Source: Kitasatospora sp. MAA19
Lineage (GTDB): Bacteria; Actinomycetota; Actinomycetes; Streptomycetales; Streptomycetaceae
Reading direction: 5' to 3'
Assembly: GCF_029894125.1 (NCBI RefSeq)
Contig: NZ_JARXYZ010000004.1
Span: 186,001-250,000 of the forward strand
Length of the DNA: 64,000 bases
The position numbers were made by a program, and so were the translations under genes. The notes under the pieces were generated by a model. The model was not told the DNA's origin. It worked only from the letters and a program-made list of their open reading frames with translations, and searched no databases. Shown in pieces: positions 57,294 through 64,000 of the stretch (position 1 is the stretch's first letter; the number at the start of each line of letters is the position of its first letter).

Positions 57294-57586
57294 CCTTCGC
57301 CGTCGGCGGCACCGAGTGGGCCGACATCGCCGCCCCGAGCGAGGGCGAGATACGGATGCTGGCCACCGCCGCGGCCGCCCGCGGCCGGGGCGTCGGCGAG
57401 GCCCTGGTCCGCGCCACCGTCGCCCGCAGCCGCGAACTCGGCCTGGCCGGCATGGCCTTCTCCACCCGCCCCGAGATGACCGCCGCCCACCGCATCTACG
57501 AGCGGACCGGCTTCCTGCGCACTCCGGAGCGCGACTGGGCGCCGTACCCGGGGATGGACCTGATGGTCTACACGATGGCTTTCTGA
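57092..57586 (+). CDS. GNAT-family N-acetyltransferase
   Basis: A 164-residue acetyltransferase. IRMLATAAAARGRGVGEALV (about residues 87-106) is the acetyl-CoA loop (R-G-R-G-V-G), and HRIYERTGFLRTPERDW is the C-terminal motif. ATG at 57092 after GGCGGG. Substrate unknown. Confidence 0.88.
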   Translation: MDILIRQARSEDLDDAGRITVEAFVGDGHTSPTSGYVKLLRDAARRAREAELLVAVDAAEGRVLGCVTFAVGGTEWADIAAPSEGEIRMLATAAAARGRGVGEALVRATVARSRELGLAGMAFSTRPEMTAAHRIYERTGFLRTPERDWAPYPGMDLMVYTMAF

Positions 57587-57661
57587 GGCCGCGTCGGCCG
57601 CTGCGCACGGGCCGGTGACGTGAAATGACCATCTGATCGGGGCACTGCTAGGATCCGCCGC

Positions 57662-58657
57662 ATGACGACGGGGAGTACGCCAAGCGGCTGGTACGACGAC
57701 CCTTCCGGGCAGCCCAACACGCTGCGCTGGTGGGACGGTTCCGCCTGGACCGACAGGATTCAGGCCAAGCCCGGAGGCGCCGCCGCGCCCGCGAGCGCCT
57801 TCCCGGGCCACACCGCCCAGAACGCCGCCGCGTCGACCGTCGTCTCCCCCACGGTGCCTGGTCCGCAGCCCGGGCCCGTCGCGCCGGCCCCCAAGCCGAT
57901 CCCGACCTCGGTGGTCTTCGAGACGGTCGAGCCGAACCGCGCCAAGCGCAGGGTGCTCCTGGCCGTCGGCGCCGTCGTGCTGTCGGTCGTGATGGCCGGC
58001 GCCGGGTACGTCGTCGGCGACAAGACCGGCAACTCCGGCTCGGCGAAGGCCGACCCGACCGCCGCCCCGACGGCCACCGGCGACCCGAAGAGCCCGAACG
58101 GCTTCATGGGTACCGCCCTGACCGGCGGCCAGCCACTCGCCGGCGGGCGGCAGATCACCGGCCAGGACTCGAAGATGAACTTCATGCTGCCGCCGGACTG
58201 GCAGGTCCAGGTCGACGCCAAGAACCCGACCGACGTCCGCTACGCGGTCGGCCCGTACGCCTGCGTGGGCCACGGCAGCGGGGCCTGCACCCGCGGCCTG
58301 GTCATCCAGAACCTCCGGGTGTTCAACGGCGGCTGGTCCGACCCGAAGTCCCTGGTGCTCGGCATGGGCCAGCTGCTCTACAACGCCCGTTACGGCTCCG
58401 ACGCGCCGACCCCGCCGGAGCCGGTGAAGCAGTCGGCCGTCAAGATCCAGGGCCTGGACGGCTACCTCGCGCTGTGGCACGTCCCGATGTCCAGCGGCTC
58501 CTCCACGCCGGACGGCTACTGCGGCGTCCTCCAGGTCACCCCGGCGGCCGGGGCCACCACCGTGCCGGTGCTCCAGATCTGCCTCGACCAGGCGCCGGAG
58601 GCCCCCTCGCTGGCGCTGATGGACCAGATCGCGAACTCCGTCAAGATCACCCCCTGA
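57662..58657 (+). CDS. DUF2510 membrane-anchored protein
   Basis: A 331-residue protein. The N-terminal DUF2510 domain GWYDDPSGQPNTLRWWDGSA (about residues 9-28) is followed by an Ala/Pro-rich linker, one helix (about 98-119) and an extracytoplasmic C-terminal domain of about 200 residues with two Cys pairs. ATG start. Such proteins are actinobacterial membrane proteins of unknown role. Confidence 0.85.
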   Translation: MTTGSTPSGWYDDPSGQPNTLRWWDGSAWTDRIQAKPGGAAAPASAFPGHTAQNAAASTVVSPTVPGPQPGPVAPAPKPIPTSVVFETVEPNRAKRRVLLAVGAVVLSVVMAGAGYVVGDKTGNSGSAKADPTAAPTATGDPKSPNGFMGTALTGGQPLAGGRQITGQDSKMNFMLPPDWQVQVDAKNPTDVRYAVGPYACVGHGSGACTRGLVIQNLRVFNGGWSDPKSLVLGMGQLLYNARYGSDAPTPPEPVKQSAVKIQGLDGYLALWHVPMSSGSSTPDGYCGVLQVTPAAGATTVPVLQICLDQAPEAPSLALMDQIANSVKITP

Positions 58658-58681
58658 AGCCCTCCCGACCCACGGGCCACC

Positions 58682-58714
58682 CCGCAGGCCCCACCGTCCC
58701 GGTGGGGCCTGCGG
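58682..58714 (+). terminator. Terminator of the DUF2510 gene
   Basis: Perfect 14-bp arms (CCGCAGGCCCCACC and complement) with loop GTCCC. Confidence 0.85.
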
Positions 58715-58868
58715 CGTCCCGGCGCCCCTGGACCCGAACCCCGACTGTGACCGTCCGGCAGCGGCCCGTATGCTGGCCGTTTGAACGACTATCAGCCAAG
58801 CCAGCGAGGGTGTCGGCCCACCCGCGGACCCGTCCCACCGACGGCCGGGTGACCAGCGCCGAAGAGCG

Positions 58869-60914
58869 GTGACAGAGCAGGGAACCAACGGCTTCGGCCC
58901 AACGGAGCGGTTGCATGGGGGCATACCGGTGGACTCCACCAACGAACACGCGGCGACCAGGGGCAACCGGGGACGGGGACGCCACGGACGCGTCCTCCCC
59001 CGGGCCCGGCACGAACGGCGGATCGTCCGCAGGGACGTGCGCAACACCGCCGCCCAACGCGCCTACGTCGCCTGCGCCGAGACCGCCGGCCCGCTGACCC
59101 CCGGCGAGGACGGCGCCGCCGTCCGCTACCGCTCGGTCTCCTCCCGCGGCACCACGTTCGTGATGACCGTCCTGGTGACGGCCAACGCACTGGCCGGCCT
59201 CGCCTTCGTCGGCTGGCTGCTGCTGCCCGAACACATCCCCGGTTCCGGTGTCGGCTGGTCCCCGGACTGGCGGATCAACCTGGCCCGCATCTGCTTCTGT
59301 GCCGTCATCACGGTGGAACTGGTCCGGCTGGTCCAGAACCTCGCCGTCTGGGTGTTCGCCTTCCGCGCCAAGGACCCGGTGCCGGTCACCCCGCCGCCCG
59401 GGCTGCGGGTCGCCGTGCTGACCACGATCGTGCCCTCCAAGGAGCCGATCGAGATCGTCGAACGCACCCTCGCGGCGATGCTGCGGATCGAGTACGACGG
59501 CCGGGTCGACGTCTGGATCCTCGACGAGGGCGACGACGACCGGGTCAAGAAGATGGCCGCCCGGCTCGGCGTCCACCACTTCAGCCGCAAGGGACGCCCC
59601 GAGTACAACCGGTCCGAGGGCGAGTTCCGGGCCAAGACCAAGTCCGGCAACCACAACTCCTGGCGCGCCGAGCACGAGCACGGGTACGACGTGGTCGCCC
59701 AGATGGACCCGGACCACGTCCCGCTGCCCTGCTTCCTGCAGCGCACCCTCGGCTACTTCCGCGACCCCGACGTCGCCTTCGTGGTGGCCCCCCAGGTGTA
59801 CGGCAACATGTACGACAACTGGGTCGCCCACGGCGCCTCCGTGCAGCAGTACCTGTTCTCCGGCCTGGTCGAGCGCGGCGGCAACGGCATGGACGCGCCG
59901 CTGCTGATCGGCACCAACCACCTGTACCGGCCCACCGCCTGGCAGCAGATCGGCGGCTACCAGGACTCGATCATCGAGGACCACCTCACCAGCATGCGGG
60001 TCCAGGCCTCCGTGAACCCGGAGACCGGCCACCACTGGAAGGGCGTCTACACCCCGGACGTCCTCGCCGTCGGCGAGGGCCCGACCTCCTGGACCGACTA
60101 CTTCAACCAGCAGAAGCGCTGGGCGTACGGCATCTGGGAGATCCTGCTCAAGAACCGGCTGCGCTCGGGCATCAAGCTGCGGCTGCGCCAGCGGGTGCTC
60201 TACGGCCTGGTCCAGTTCTACTACCCGAGCGTGGCGCTCACCACCGTCCTCGGCAGCCTCGCCACCTCCGTGTACCTGGCCCTCGGCGTCACCTCCATCC
60301 ACCTCAACAGCGCCCACTGGGTGGCCCTGTGGGGCGCCAGCATGGGTAGCTGGTTCGTGCTGTGGCTCTGGCTGCGCCGGTTCAACCTGGCCGCGCACGA
60401 GCGACGCGAGATCGGCATGGCGGGCATGGGACTGGCCCTGTTCGCCGGCCCGGTCTACGTCGCCGCCGCCGTCGCCGCGCTGCTGCGCCGTCCGCTCGCG
60501 TACGCCGTCACCGCCAAGGGCGACCTGCGCAGCGCCGAGTCGCTGTCGACGTTCCGGCTGCACCTGGTGTGGGCGGCCGTCGCGGGCGGACTGCTCGGCG
60601 CGAGCTTCACGCTCCACCACGACCTCTGGATCCTGCGGTTCTGGGCCGGAGTCAGCCTGTTCACCGGCGTCGCGCCGCCGGTGATCTCCTTCGTCAGCGG
60701 ACGCCGCGAGGCCCGCGCCCGGCGCGCCGCGGCGACGTCGGCGCCCGTCGGGGCCGCCCACGCCCCCGCGGCCGGACACCTGCCGGCCCAGCGGAGCGAA
60801 CCGCCGCACGACGGGACGACCGGCCGCAGCGACGAACCCGCCGCCGCGGACGAGTTCGAGGAACTGCTGGAGCCCGCCCGGGCCGGCGGCCGGTCGAAGC
60901 AGGGAGGCCGCTGA
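58869..60914 (+). CDS. Processive family 2 glycosyltransferase (cellulose-synthase-like)
   Basis: A 681-residue membrane polysaccharide synthase. Two N-terminal helices (about 97-118 and 138-162) precede the GT-A catalytic domain (about 180-420): D219 in ILDEGDDD, DPDH at 280-283, GTNHLYRP at 348-355, E370-D371 in SIIEDH, and QQKRW at 414-418 (QxxRW), the full set of processive beta-glycan synthase motifs. Four more helices follow, then a charged 55-residue tail. There is no PilZ domain. The start is uncertain: GTG at 58869 or 58929. Its stop overlaps the GH26 start by one base. Product unknown; beta-glucan or beta-mannan is suggested by its neighbours. Confidence 0.92.
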   Translation: MTEQGTNGFGPTERLHGGIPVDSTNEHAATRGNRGRGRHGRVLPRARHERRIVRRDVRNTAAQRAYVACAETAGPLTPGEDGAAVRYRSVSSRGTTFVMTVLVTANALAGLAFVGWLLLPEHIPGSGVGWSPDWRINLARICFCAVITVELVRLVQNLAVWVFAFRAKDPVPVTPPPGLRVAVLTTIVPSKEPIEIVERTLAAMLRIEYDGRVDVWILDEGDDDRVKKMAARLGVHHFSRKGRPEYNRSEGEFRAKTKSGNHNSWRAEHEHGYDVVAQMDPDHVPLPCFLQRTLGYFRDPDVAFVVAPQVYGNMYDNWVAHGASVQQYLFSGLVERGGNGMDAPLLIGTNHLYRPTAWQQIGGYQDSIIEDHLTSMRVQASVNPETGHHWKGVYTPDVLAVGEGPTSWTDYFNQQKRWAYGIWEILLKNRLRSGIKLRLRQRVLYGLVQFYYPSVALTTVLGSLATSVYLALGVTSIHLNSAHWVALWGASMGSWFVLWLWLRRFNLAAHERREIGMAGMGLALFAGPVYVAAAVAALLRRPLAYAVTAKGDLRSAESLSTFRLHLVWAAVAGGLLGASFTLHHDLWILRFWAGVSLFTGVAPPVISFVSGRREARARRAAATSAPVGAAHAPAAGHLPAQRSEPPHDGTTGRSDEPAAADEFEELLEPARAGGRSKQGGR

Positions 60915-62251
60915 TGCTGCGGATCACCGTGCCCCGGATCGCCGCCCTGGTCGCCCTGGCCCTGATGGTCGGGTACACCTTCGTCCTGGCGCCCCGGCTC
61001 TCCCACGCCGACCGGGAGCCGTACGCCTTCGCCGGCGCCGCCCCGACCGCGCTGCCGAGCTGGCTGGCCAGCGCCCTGGCCACGCCGCCGAGCGCCGACC
61101 CCACCACCCCCGGCACACCGGCGGCCCCCGCACCGACGGCCCCCGCACCGACGGCCCCCGCACCGACGACCGCCGCACCGCCCCCGCCGCCGCTGTTCCC
61201 GCCGGCCGGCGGCGCGTTCACCGGCATCATGACCAAGACCGGCCCGTACGACCTCGGCCCGCTCGACGAGTTCACCGCCGCCGTCAAACACCAGCCGAAC
61301 GTGCTGGAGTTCTCGGTGGGCTGGTGGGACCGGAAGTTCGACCGCCGGGTCTTCGACACCGTCGCCGAACGCGGCATCATGCCGATGGTCGCCTGGGAAC
61401 CCTGGGACTACCACAAGGAATCGAAGGACGACAAGCTCCGCGGCGACCAGCCCGAGTATGCCCTGTCCAACATCATCGACGGCAAGTTCGACGACTACAT
61501 CAGGACCTGGGCGGAGGGCATCAAGGGCCTCGGCTACCCCGTCGCCCTGCGCTTCGCCCACGAGATGAACGGCTACTGGTACCCCTGGGCCGAGCAGGCG
61601 AACGGCAACAGGAAGGGCCAGTACGTCCAGGCCTGGCGGCACGTCCACGACATCTTCAAGCAGGCGGGCGCCACCCGGGTCACCTGGGTGTGGAGTCCCA
61701 ACGTCGACTACGAGAACGCCACCAGCCTGAACTCGCTCTACCCCGGCGACGACTACGCCGACTGGATCGGGCTGTCCGGCTACTACGGCACCACCGGCGT
61801 CGAGAAGTACAAGTCGTTCGACCAGATCTTCCAGCCGACCATCAAGCAGGTCCGGGAGTTCACCCAGAAGCCCGTGGTGATCACCGAGACCGGGGCCACC
61901 GACACCTCGGGGCTCAAGGCCCAGTGGATCACCGAGATGTTCTCCCAGCTCCCGCAGCACCCCGACATCATCGGCGTGATCTGGTACGAGGCGCGGAAGG
62001 AGGTGGACTGGCGGGTGGCCGCGTCCGGTGCGGCCGCCGAGGCGTACGCCGCCGGGGTCGCCGCGCCCCGCTACAGCACGCCGTGGACCGTCCGCTCCGA
62101 GCCGGCCCTGACCGTCCCCCCGCCGGTCCCCGACCCGCCGGCCTCCCCCACCCCCTCGACGTCCCCGTCGGCCACCACCACGAAGCCCCCCGCCAAGAAG
62201 CCGACCTCCGGTGCCACCCGGCCCCGGTCGGGTTCCACGCCCGCAGGGTGA
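60914..62251 (+). CDS. Secreted or anchored GH26-like glycoside hydrolase
   Basis: A 445-residue enzyme. An N-terminal helix (about 7-26) acts as signal anchor or signal peptide, then comes a Pro/Ala/Thr linker (about 55-95) with APAPT repeats. The catalytic barrel (about 100-385) shows acid/base E217 in RFAHEMNGYWYPW and nucleophile E325 in VVITETGATD, both GH26 positions. GH26 enzymes cut beta-1,4-mannan or beta-1,3-1,4-glucans. A Pro/Ser/Thr/Lys tail (about 395-445) ends the protein. Translation is coupled to the synthase gene, so it probably trims or releases the synthase product. Confidence 0.9.
   Translation: MLRITVPRIAALVALALMVGYTFVLAPRLSHADREPYAFAGAAPTALPSWLASALATPPSADPTTPGTPAAPAPTAPAPTAPAPTTAAPPPPPLFPPAGGAFTGIMTKTGPYDLGPLDEFTAAVKHQPNVLEFSVGWWDRKFDRRVFDTVAERGIMPMVAWEPWDYHKESKDDKLRGDQPEYALSNIIDGKFDDYIRTWAEGIKGLGYPVALRFAHEMNGYWYPWAEQANGNRKGQYVQAWRHVHDIFKQAGATRVTWVWSPNVDYENATSLNSLYPGDDYADWIGLSGYYGTTGVEKYKSFDQIFQPTIKQVREFTQKPVVITETGATDTSGLKAQWITEMFSQLPQHPDIIGVIWYEARKEVDWRVAASGAAAEAYAAGVAAPRYSTPWTVRSEPALTVPPPVPDPPASPTPSTSPSATTTKPPAKKPTSGATRPRSGSTPAG
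61123..61167 (+). repeat. Three 15-bp tandem repeats in the GH26 linker
   Basis: GGCCCCCGCACCGAC occurs three times in a row and encodes APAPT-type linker units. Confidence 0.85.
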
Positions 62252-62313
62252 ACGCGCCACCGACCCGGCCCCAGCACCGGCCGGCCACACCGCCGCAGGG
62301 AGGCGAGGACCCC

Positions 62314-63546
62314 ATGGCCCACCCCGTCGTGCCCGGAACCGGGCGCCCCCGTCTGCGACCGTGGTGGTGGCTCGCGCCGTCCATCGCGATCGTGCTGGCC
62401 CTGTGCGCGGTGCTGCTCCCGCAGGACCGCCAGGAGCCCACCAGGGCCGCCCCCGCGGTCACCCCGCTGCCGGCCGCCACCGCCGGCGAGATCTGCTCCA
62501 CGGGGGACAACCGCTACCCGTCCCAGGCCGTCGACTCCGGCCGCTACCTGATCAACCCGAACGAGTGGAACGCCACCGGCGGCCTCTGCATCAGCAGCAC
62601 CGACGGCGGACCCGGCTTCCGGGTGACCCGCAGCGGGATCAGCCCCACCAGCCTGACCGACCCGGACCGGGGACCCGGCGCCTACCCGCACATCAGCACC
62701 CAGCTCCAGCCCGGCACCGGCCCGCTGCCCATCGCCGTCAACAACCTGCGGTACGCGACCAGCAGCTGGCGCACCACCCAGGTCGACGACGGCGTCTACA
62801 ACGCGTCGTACGACGTCTGGTACAGCACCAGCCGGACCAGCTGCTCCTTCACCGAGAGCGCCGAGCTGATGATCTGGCTGCGCGGGAACGGCAAGACGCC
62901 GTTCGGGCAGCAGGCCGGCGAGCTGCGGGCCGGCGGCGCCTCCTACCGCGTCTACCAGGCGCCGAAGAAGAGCAGCCACACCCTGATCACCTACGAGATG
63001 GCCACCAGCGCCACCTCCGTCACCGACCTGGACCTGCGGGCCTTCACCCGCGACGCCGTCCAGCGCGGCTACGTCCCGGCCGGCTCGTACCTGTGCGCCG
63101 TCCAGGCCGGGTTCGAGATCTGGGACGGCGGCGCCGGGCTCAGCAGCGACTCCTTCTCGTTCCAGGCCGCCGCCGGTCAGCCCAGCGGGGCGATCACCTC
63201 GGCCGTGCCCGGCCGCTGCCTGGACAGCCGGATGACGGACGATCCCGCCCTGCTGGGCGCCGGCACCTGCGACGGCTCGCCCGCGCAGACCTGGACGATG
63301 GGGGACGACGGCTCGATCGGCCAGTCCGGGCGCTGCGTCGAGGACCCGGACATCGGCTTCCCCGTCCTCACCGGCTGCACCTCGCGCCCCGACCAGCGCT
63401 GGCGGGTCACCCCCGCCGGGCAGCTCGCGAACCAGGACACGGGGCGCTGCATCGAGAATCCGGGCGCCTCCACGGGCGGCGCGACGCAGGTGCGGATGCG
63501 CCCGTGCGACGGCCGTACGGCCCAGGAGTGGCACCCTCCGGCCTGA
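62314..63546 (+). CDS. GH12-family beta-glucanase with ricin-type (CBM13) lectin domain
   Basis: A 410-residue secreted or membrane-anchored hydrolase. A hydrophobic segment (about 17-36) is followed by a GH12 domain (about 60-285) with nucleophile E184 in SAELMIWLRG and acid/base E268 in GFEIWDGG. GH12 enzymes cut beta-1,4-glucan, xyloglucan or mixed-linkage glucan. The C-terminal CBM13 domain (about 290-410) has QTW, QRW and QEW repeats. The ATG at 62314 with GGGAGG upstream is preferred; a GTG at 62248, overlapping the GH26 stop, is possible. Third gene of the glycan unit. Confidence 0.92.
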   Translation: MAHPVVPGTGRPRLRPWWWLAPSIAIVLALCAVLLPQDRQEPTRAAPAVTPLPAATAGEICSTGDNRYPSQAVDSGRYLINPNEWNATGGLCISSTDGGPGFRVTRSGISPTSLTDPDRGPGAYPHISTQLQPGTGPLPIAVNNLRYATSSWRTTQVDDGVYNASYDVWYSTSRTSCSFTESAELMIWLRGNGKTPFGQQAGELRAGGASYRVYQAPKKSSHTLITYEMATSATSVTDLDLRAFTRDAVQRGYVPAGSYLCAVQAGFEIWDGGAGLSSDSFSFQAAAGQPSGAITSAVPGRCLDSRMTDDPALLGAGTCDGSPAQTWTMGDDGSIGQSGRCVEDPDIGFPVLTGCTSRPDQRWRVTPAGQLANQDTGRCIENPGASTGGATQVRMRPCDGRTAQEWHPPA

Positions 63547-63920
63547 GCAGATTACCGCACACAGACTCGATCGACCCTGCCGCGCGACACTACATGTGGG
63601 GCTGCATCGGACTCACGCCACTAGATGTATGCTCGTCCCTGCTGTCGACGCAGGGGAACCCGGTGCGAATCCGGGACTGCCCCGCAGCGGTGTGCGGGCG
63701 GCTCCAGCAGCCGCCCCGCGAGTCCGAATACCTGCCGATGGTGTGCGCACCGGCCCTCCCGCAGAGGCCGCACCAGCACGAGAAGTACCTTCCGGGCCTC
63801 GCGGGCGGGCCGGGGACGCCACTGTCGCGCGACGCATCCTGCGTACGTGCCGTGCTCCCCTGCCCCGAACGGTCCGGTGCCCCGATCACCGCCGCACGAT
63901 CGCCGCCAGGAGAGAGCGCC
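63547..63920 (+). other. Riboswitch-containing leader before the last gene
   Basis: The 374-bp gap contains the cobalamin riboswitch (about 63625-63745); the rest is leader sequence up to the ribosome site AGGAGAGAG at 63908. Confidence 0.8.
63625..63745 (+). ncRNA. Cobalamin riboswitch of the probable nrd operon
   Basis: Conserved B12-element blocks appear in order: CAGGGGAACCCGGTG, CGAATCCGGGACTGCCC and CGCAGCGGTGTGCGGG (about 63651-63697), then CGAGTCCGAATACCTGCC. In S. coelicolor such a riboswitch represses class Ia ribonucleotide reductase when cobalamin is available. Ends approximate. Confidence 0.92.
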
Positions 63921-64000
63921 TTGACCATCGCTGCCTCAGCCACCCTGCCCGCCCAGGGAACCGGCTCCGCCTTCACCGACCCGACGGTCTCCGACCCCGG
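63921..64000 (+). CDS. nrdA: N-terminus of probable class Ia ribonucleotide reductase large subunit
   Basis: Only 26 residues are in the window (MTIAASATLPAQGTGS and on), starting with TTG after AGGAGAGAG. The identification rests on the cobalamin riboswitch directly upstream and on the gene order recalled for S. coelicolor, where nrdABS lies near das. The visible sequence is a low-complexity N-terminus and proves nothing by itself. Confidence 0.5.
   Translation, partial: MTIAASATLPAQGTGSAFTDPTVSDP

Overview
The window is a single stretch of very high-GC actinomycete chromosome, most likely a streptomycete (Streptomyces or Kitasatospora). Codon third positions are almost all G or C, GTG and TTG starts are common, and many landmark genes are streptomycete-specific: Ni-superoxide dismutase with its maturation peptidase, a WhiB-like protein (wblE type), an RsbW-like gene followed by a SigH/SigB-family sigma factor, the DasR/dasABCD chitosugar locus, and an actinobacterial Kgd. 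From memory, gene order from about 26.8 kb to the right edge follows the S. coelicolor core region around SCO5261 down to SCO5225 (malic enzyme, amino-acid ABC, sodX/sodN, anti-sigma/sigH, DAG kinase, wblE, PdtaS-like kinase, das genes, nrd). No rRNA, tRNA, IS element, prophage or CRISPR array was seen.

Layout. 0-9 kb: end of a YdeP/FdhF-type molybdoenzyme, an NlpC/P60 cell-wall hydrolase with a Pro/Thr-rich tail, a phosphate transporter (pit) with a PHO box, and a MarR/MFS drug-efflux unit with twin operators divergent from a DUF3533 membrane protein. 9-17 kb: ROK regulator, GtrA protein, Lon protease with a HAIR-like site, rhomboid-like protein, and an OmpR/histidine kinase pair. 17-28 kb: kgd (2-oxoglutarate metabolism), a membrane Ser/Thr kinase, a small DUF6104-type protein, a DUF4097-PadR operon with twin operators, an MDR oxidoreductase and malic enzyme. 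28-37 kb: polar amino-acid ABC transporter, CGNR protein, sodX/sodN, and a cobalamin-riboswitch-controlled ABC importer. 37-43 kb: anti-sigma/SigH pair with a BldD-like site, membrane protein, DAG kinase, WhiB-like protein, PdtaS-like sensor kinase. 43-53 kb: SIS-domain sugar isomerase, an extra DasA-like binding protein, dasD, dasC, dasB, dasA and divergent dasR, with several dre (DasR) sites. 53-64 kb: DUF3311/sodium symporter pair, histidine phosphatase, GlxA-type regulator, GNAT, DUF2510 protein, a three-gene polysaccharide unit (processive GT2 synthase, GH26, GH12 plus ricin-type lectin), then a second cobalamin riboswitch leading into a truncated gene that is probably nrdA.

How parts work together. 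The das locus imports chitobiose/GlcNAc oligomers, cleaves them in the cytoplasm (DasD), and is controlled by DasR through dre operators. A duplicated binding protein carries its own dre site, and two further dre-like sites lie before the PdtaS-like kinase. Phosphate, cobalamin, nickel and stress inputs are each represented by a recognisable cis element next to the relevant gene. The most novel-looking unit is the tightly coupled GT2-GH26-GH12/lectin cluster, which looks like a synthase-dependent exopolysaccharide system with its own extracellular hydrolases.
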